Part shown: positions 61,423-64,000 of the stretch, in pieces
Layout of the letters: the number at the start of each line of letters is the position of its first letter
How positions within the stretch are numbered: the first letter of the stretch is position 1
NCBI RefSeq assembly: GCF_011601315.1
Contig: NZ_JAAORA010000001.1
Location: 310,001-374,000 of the forward strand
Direction of reading: 5' to 3'
Length of the DNA: 64,000 bases
Source: Candidatus Chlorobium masyuteum
Lineage (GTDB): Bacteria > Bacteroidota > Chlorobiia > Chlorobiales > Chlorobiaceae
Notes under the pieces: model-generated
What the model was told of the DNA's origin: nothing
The model's database searches: none
What the model saw: the letters and a program-made list of their open reading frames with translations, nothing else
Program-made: the position numbers and the translations under genes

Positions 61423-64000
<2,578 letters not shown>

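Overview
The window looks like a chromosomal segment of an anaerobic green sulfur bacterium (Chlorobi; Chlorobium/Pelodictyon type). This is an inference. It rests on a lycopene-cyclase-like (CruA-type) flavoprotein at the right edge, a BchE-family-like radical SAM protein, a ferrochelatase-like protein, oxygen-sensitive enzymes of anaerobes (class I hybrid cluster protein, NfnAB-type ferredoxin:NADP oxidoreductase), a menaquinone methyltransferase, and the dispersed intergenic repeats. No tRNA, rRNA, CRISPR array, transposase or phage gene was found.

Region 1 (1-17.6 kb, all minus strand) is one long surface-polysaccharide cluster. Reading with transcription: outer-membrane export protein (SLBB/Wza type), Wzz-like chain-length protein, WecA/MraY-type initiating transferase, ABC flippase, PseB, an RmlD-like reductase, PseC, aldo/keto reductase, NeuB/PseI-family synthase, SpsF-type cytidylyltransferase, class III aminotransferase, carbon-nitrogen hydrolase, PseG, methyltransferase, SDR epimerase and a truncated metallophosphoesterase. 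PseB, PseC, PseG and the NeuB-type enzyme indicate a pseudaminic-acid-like nonulosonic acid. PseH is not in the window, the cytidylyltransferase is not the usual PseF type, and four extra enzymes suggest a modified product. The middle of the cluster is markedly AT-rich. A non-coding leader of about 700 bp lies upstream.

Region 2 (18.3-31.7 kb): RecQ; a B12-binding/radical SAM protein; a nitrosative-stress group (Hcp, TPR protein, dicluster ferredoxin-like protein, Rrf2 regulator with a dyad operator candidate); then a plus-strand set with a methyltransferase, a haem-binding protein, a glycine-rich three-fold-repeat surface protein, a site-2-type protease and FolP.

Region 3 (32-48.7 kb): housekeeping genes. 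These are SMC, HAD phosphatase, NusB, endonuclease III, a hypothetical, fused PabB-PabC, Ppx/GppA, a polyprenol/phytol-kinase-like membrane protein, TsaC/Sua5, a helix-hairpin-helix outer-membrane protein, an RsuA-type pseudouridine synthase, ScpB, HisA and HisH.

Region 4 (48.9-64 kb): NfnA-NfnB; a nickel-uptake locus (NikR, outer-membrane channel candidate, NikMN fusion, NikQ, NikO); DUF1499; an NYN nuclease with an S1-like tail; a ferrochelatase-like protein; an RND-type adaptor; HisI-UbiE; VanZ; LOG; DNA ligase LigA; and the C-terminal end of the CruA-like protein.

The most distinctive non-gene signal is a set of dispersed repeats. A TIR-bearing element (up to about 140 bp) lies directly upstream of a start codon in all six copies seen and seems to contribute the ribosome-binding site in at least two. 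A second, modular family and a GTCATCCCGAA-type palindrome fill other gaps, often between convergent genes.
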